NCBI RefSeq assembly: GCF_000406965.1
Contig: NZ_KE136357.1
Span: 835,335-899,334, forward strand
Reading direction: 5' to 3'
DNA length: 64,000 bases
From: Enterococcus avium ATCC 14025
Lineage (GTDB): Bacteria > Bacillota > Bacilli > Lactobacillales > Enterococcaceae
Position 1 is the stretch's first letter; every line of letters begins with the position of its first letter. A program made the position numbers and the translations under genes. The notes beneath the pieces are model-generated. The model made no database searches, was not told where the DNA came from, and worked only from the letters and a program-made list of their open reading frames with translations. This document shows positions 61,810-64,000 of this stretch, piece by piece.

Positions 61810-64000
61810 TTAGTTAACTTGAACTGTTTTTCTATCTAATTCCTTACCATCTGGACCATAAGCTACTAGGTACGCAGTGTCGCCCTTTTTAATTGCGTTG
61901 CCTACATAATAGTTGAAGGTTCCATTTTTGAAGGTTCCGCCAATTGAAATCAAACCACCATTTACATAAAGACGAGCTTGCTTCACATCGCCCACATAAA
62001 TACCCGTAATTTCAACTGCACCAACTGTATATGCATTTGGAGAAATGCTGCCCTTGTATGAAGAGCTGGTAAAGTTGACCTTCACATTTTCCTGAAGCAA
62101 TACATCGTTTGCGCCATAGGCATTCATTGTGACAACATCGCCTTCTTTAATGCTGCTGCCAACATAATAAGTGAATTGACCATTTTTGAAGGTTCCGCCC
62201 CATGAAATAACATTTCCGTTGACTGATAAACGAGCTTTCCGCACATCACCAGTATAGGTTCCGGTAATTTCTCCGTTGCCTACTGTGTATTGACTAGGTG
62301 TAATCGTTCCTGCTTGAGCGGGTGTTTGTTTCACAGTTACACGATTATTTTGAGTCAATACCGCATTGTTTTGGGCGTATCCGTTAATCAAGACATTGTC
62401 GCCAGCTTTAATTCTTGACGGTCCTACCCAATAAGTAAAGCGGCCATTACTGAAGGTTCCACCTAAAGAAAGAACCGTTCCATTGACAATTACTTTCGCT
62501 TTCTTCACATCGCCACTGTAACTACCAGTGATGTATTCATCGCCGACTGTATAGCTGTCCGCTACCATTGTGCCAGATGTGTTTGATTCTACTTGTACAT
62601 TTTTAGTGTCCAGCTCTTTATCGTCTGAAGTAAGAGCAACTAAACGGACATTTGAACCTTTTGAAATAACATTTTGGCCCACATAATAAGTGAAGCTTCC
62701 GTTTTTAAAGGTTCCGCCTTGTGAAATTAATTTGTCATTCACATACAATTTCGCTTTTTTCACATCGCCAGTGTATGTTCCGGTAATTTCAACAGCGCCA
62801 ACGGTAAATTTATTTGGTGTAATTGTTCCTTTAGCTTCTGGAGCAGCTAGGATGTTTACTTTGTTATTTTGAGTTAACACATCGCCGTCGACATCATACC
62901 CATTAACAAAAACACTATCGCCTTTTTGAATGGCATTTTTACCAACCCAATAGCTGAACTCCCCATCCTTGAAGGTTCCACCTAAAGAAAGAACTTTTCC
63001 GTTAACGATTACTTTGGCTTTCTTCACGTCACCACTATAGGTTCCGCGAATATATTCATCGCCAACTGTATAATCGTAAGCAGAAAGTGTGCCGCTGTAA
63101 TTAGACAATACTTTTACTGCTTTTTCATCTAATTTCTTTTTATCTTTGTCATAAGCCATTAACACGACTTTAGAATTTTTCTTAATCAAGCCAGTGCTTA
63201 CTTCATAAGCGAATTTTCCATCCTTAAATGTTCCGCCAGTAGATACTAAATGGCCGTCCACGTAAAACTCTAAATATGAAACGTTGCCTTCATATGTTCC
63301 TGTGATTAATCCATTTCCGACTGTATAGTCACTTGGAGTAATACTGTGCTTCGTTGCTTTCACTTCAACTTCAATATCTTTGGTAGTAATACCTTTATGA
63401 CTATCTTCTACCGAATAAGTGATGAAGTATTTACCAGGGACATTTGTATTGACGGTGTTTGATTTAATATTGATTTTTGATGTCAAATCGCCATCTTCTT
63501 CATCGTGAGCAGTAATTCCTTCTAATGGATTAAAAGGCTCGCCCTGTTCGATTACTTTGTTTTCAGCATTAATTACTGGTAGTGTGTTTTGAGCAACTGT
63601 TACTTCGATTGTTTTCGTAGCTGACAAACCGTGGCTGTCAACAATTTTGTAGGTTACAGGATAGACGCCAGGAACATTCGATTTCACCTGATTATCTGTA
63701 ATAACGATGTTTTTAGTGATATCGCCGTCTTCCTTGTCAATTGCGGAAACACCCTTCATGGCAAATGACCCTGTAAAGTCGTCACCTAAAACAATTTTGC
63801 GATTTTCAGCTGTTAATACAGGTTTTTCAGTTCCATAAGCTGGGTCAAGCTTCGCATACTCTAAGTAACCGCTTGACTCTTTACCACCACCGACTGTCCA
63901 GTCAATAACATTGTTATCTTGTGTTAAAGCGGTGTTGAAATGATATTTTCCGTCTAACGAACTTGGCACACGAATTTCTGTATCCGTTACAAATCCGCCT
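61810..64000 (-). CDS. Large Ig-repeat surface protein, C-terminal part (N-terminus beyond window)
   Basis: The frame is open past base 64000, so the signal peptide and N-terminal domains are missing; at least 729 residues are visible. After a short segment (IDWTVGGGKESSGYLEYAK) come two DUF5011/HYR-like domains with the DxEDGDxT core (AIDKEDGDITKNI and HDEEDGDLTSKI). Then six tandem units of about 86 residues of the bacterial Ig (Big_15-like) type, each with YTVG, ITGTY(T/S)GDV, GGTFKNG and YYVG. The protein ends after the last repeat, with no LPXTG or membrane anchor, so attachment must be through the unseen part or the cell wall. Probably an adhesin or matrix protein. Confidence 0.85.
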   Translation of the reverse strand, partial: GGFVTDTEIRVPSSLDGKYHFNTALTQDNNVIDWTVGGGKESSGYLEYAKLDPAYGTEKPVLTAENRKIVLGDDFTGSFAMKGVSAIDKEDGDITKNIVITDNQVKSNVPGVYPVTYKIVDSHGLSATKTIEVTVAQNTLPVINAENKVIEQGEPFNPLEGITAHDEEDGDLTSKINIKSNTVNTNVPGKYFITYSVEDSHKGITTKDIEVEVKATKHSITPSDYTVGNGLITGTYEGNVSYLEFYVDGHLVSTGGTFKDGKFAYEVSTGLIKKNSKVVLMAYDKDKKKLDEKAVKVLSNYSGTLSAYDYTVGDEYIRGTYSGDVKKAKVIVNGKVLSLGGTFKDGEFSYWVGKNAIQKGDSVFVNGYDVDGDVLTQNNKVNILAAPEAKGTITPNKFTVGAVEITGTYTGDVKKAKLYVNDKLISQGGTFKNGSFTYYVGQNVISKGSNVRLVALTSDDKELDTKNVQVESNTSGTMVADSYTVGDEYITGSYSGDVKKAKVIVNGTVLSLGGTFSNGRFTYWVGPSRIKAGDNVLINGYAQNNAVLTQNNRVTVKQTPAQAGTITPSQYTVGNGEITGTYTGDVRKARLSVNGNVISWGGTFKNGQFTYYVGSSIKEGDVVTMNAYGANDVLLQENVKVNFTSSSYKGSISPNAYTVGAVEITGIYVGDVKQARLYVNGGLISIGGTFKNGTFNYYVGNAIKKGDTAYLVAYGPDGKELDRKTVQVN
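61813..63354 (-). repeat. Six tandem ~86-residue Ig-like repeats within the surface protein
   Basis: Units in protein order start near nucleotides 63354, 63096, 62832, 62577, 62313 and 62055. Units 2 and 4 share the GDEYI and VIVNG-VLSLGGTF variant with YWVG; units 3 and 6 share VGAVEITG and LYVN. The pairing 2-3 and 4-5 suggests growth by duplication of two-repeat blocks. Confidence 0.8.

Noticed and set aside
61813-63354. Regular repeats that could suggest a CRISPR array
   Set aside because: Period is about 258 bases, fully coding, and the units are Ig-like protein repeats rather than short direct repeats with spacers.

Overview
The window looks like chromosome of a low-GC Lactobacillales bacterium, most likely an Enterococcus (perhaps the E. 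avium/raffinosus/casseliflavus side of the genus). The grounds are the many sugar PTS and catabolite operons, strong AGGAGG ribosome binding sites, cre-like CcpA sites, a LacT-type antitermination switch, ISL3 and IS110 elements, LPXTG-like and Ig-repeat surface proteins and a choloylglycine hydrolase. Species assignment is inference; no rRNA, tRNA or CRISPR array is visible.

Layout. 1-330: 3' end of an ISL3-family insertion sequence. 374-6000: minus-strand operon with a BglG/MtlR-type regulator (split by a one-base frameshift and carrying the only visible EIIA domain), an ascorbate-type PTS EIIB and EIIC, and a two-subunit transketolase. 6470-12976: minus-strand operon proB-like kinase, very large cytosolic M14 metallopeptidase, DUF969 and DUF979 membrane proteins, and pyroglutamyl peptidase; this is a coherent but apparently undescribed glutamyl/pyroglutamyl-peptide module. 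13416-19343: rhamnose catabolism, rhaB-rhaA-rhaD-lactaldehyde reductase, with a divergent AraC activator and a cre-like site. 19380-24949: AraC remnant, OFA-type MFS carrier, Old Yellow Enzyme-type reductase and two LysR regulators. 24950-36310: redox accessory region with aldo/keto reductases, flavodoxin, two MefA-like MFS exporters, a serine hydrolase, an Rpn nuclease, a zinc alcohol dehydrogenase and a YxeA-like protein; several genes are frameshifted. 38012-44237: lactose PTS operon lacT-lacG-lacF-lacE with promoter, cre, RAT and leader terminator, interrupted between lacG and lacF by an IS110-family element that has a structured, bridge-RNA-like leader. 44314-50073: AraC regulator, a 1092-residue DUF5107/TPR protein and a GPH sugar symporter. 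50551-54519: DUF2922 protein and companion, DUF1361 membrane protein, MerR regulator and quinone oxidoreductase. 54684-64000: cell-surface region with a VWA protein ending in an odd YPKTN sorting motif, a choloylglycine hydrolase, an Rrf2 regulator with self-operator, LCP transferase, UDP-GlcNAc 2-epimerase, a lipoprotein and a large Ig-repeat surface protein that runs off the window.

Common themes. Most loci take up or process a specific nutrient under local control plus CcpA-like cre sites. At least four genes (PTS regulator, aldo/keto reductase, MFS exporter, Rpn) are broken by single-base frameshifts, some in A-runs; either the region is decaying or the assembly has indel errors. Functions are assigned by reading the protein sequences; no database search was run.
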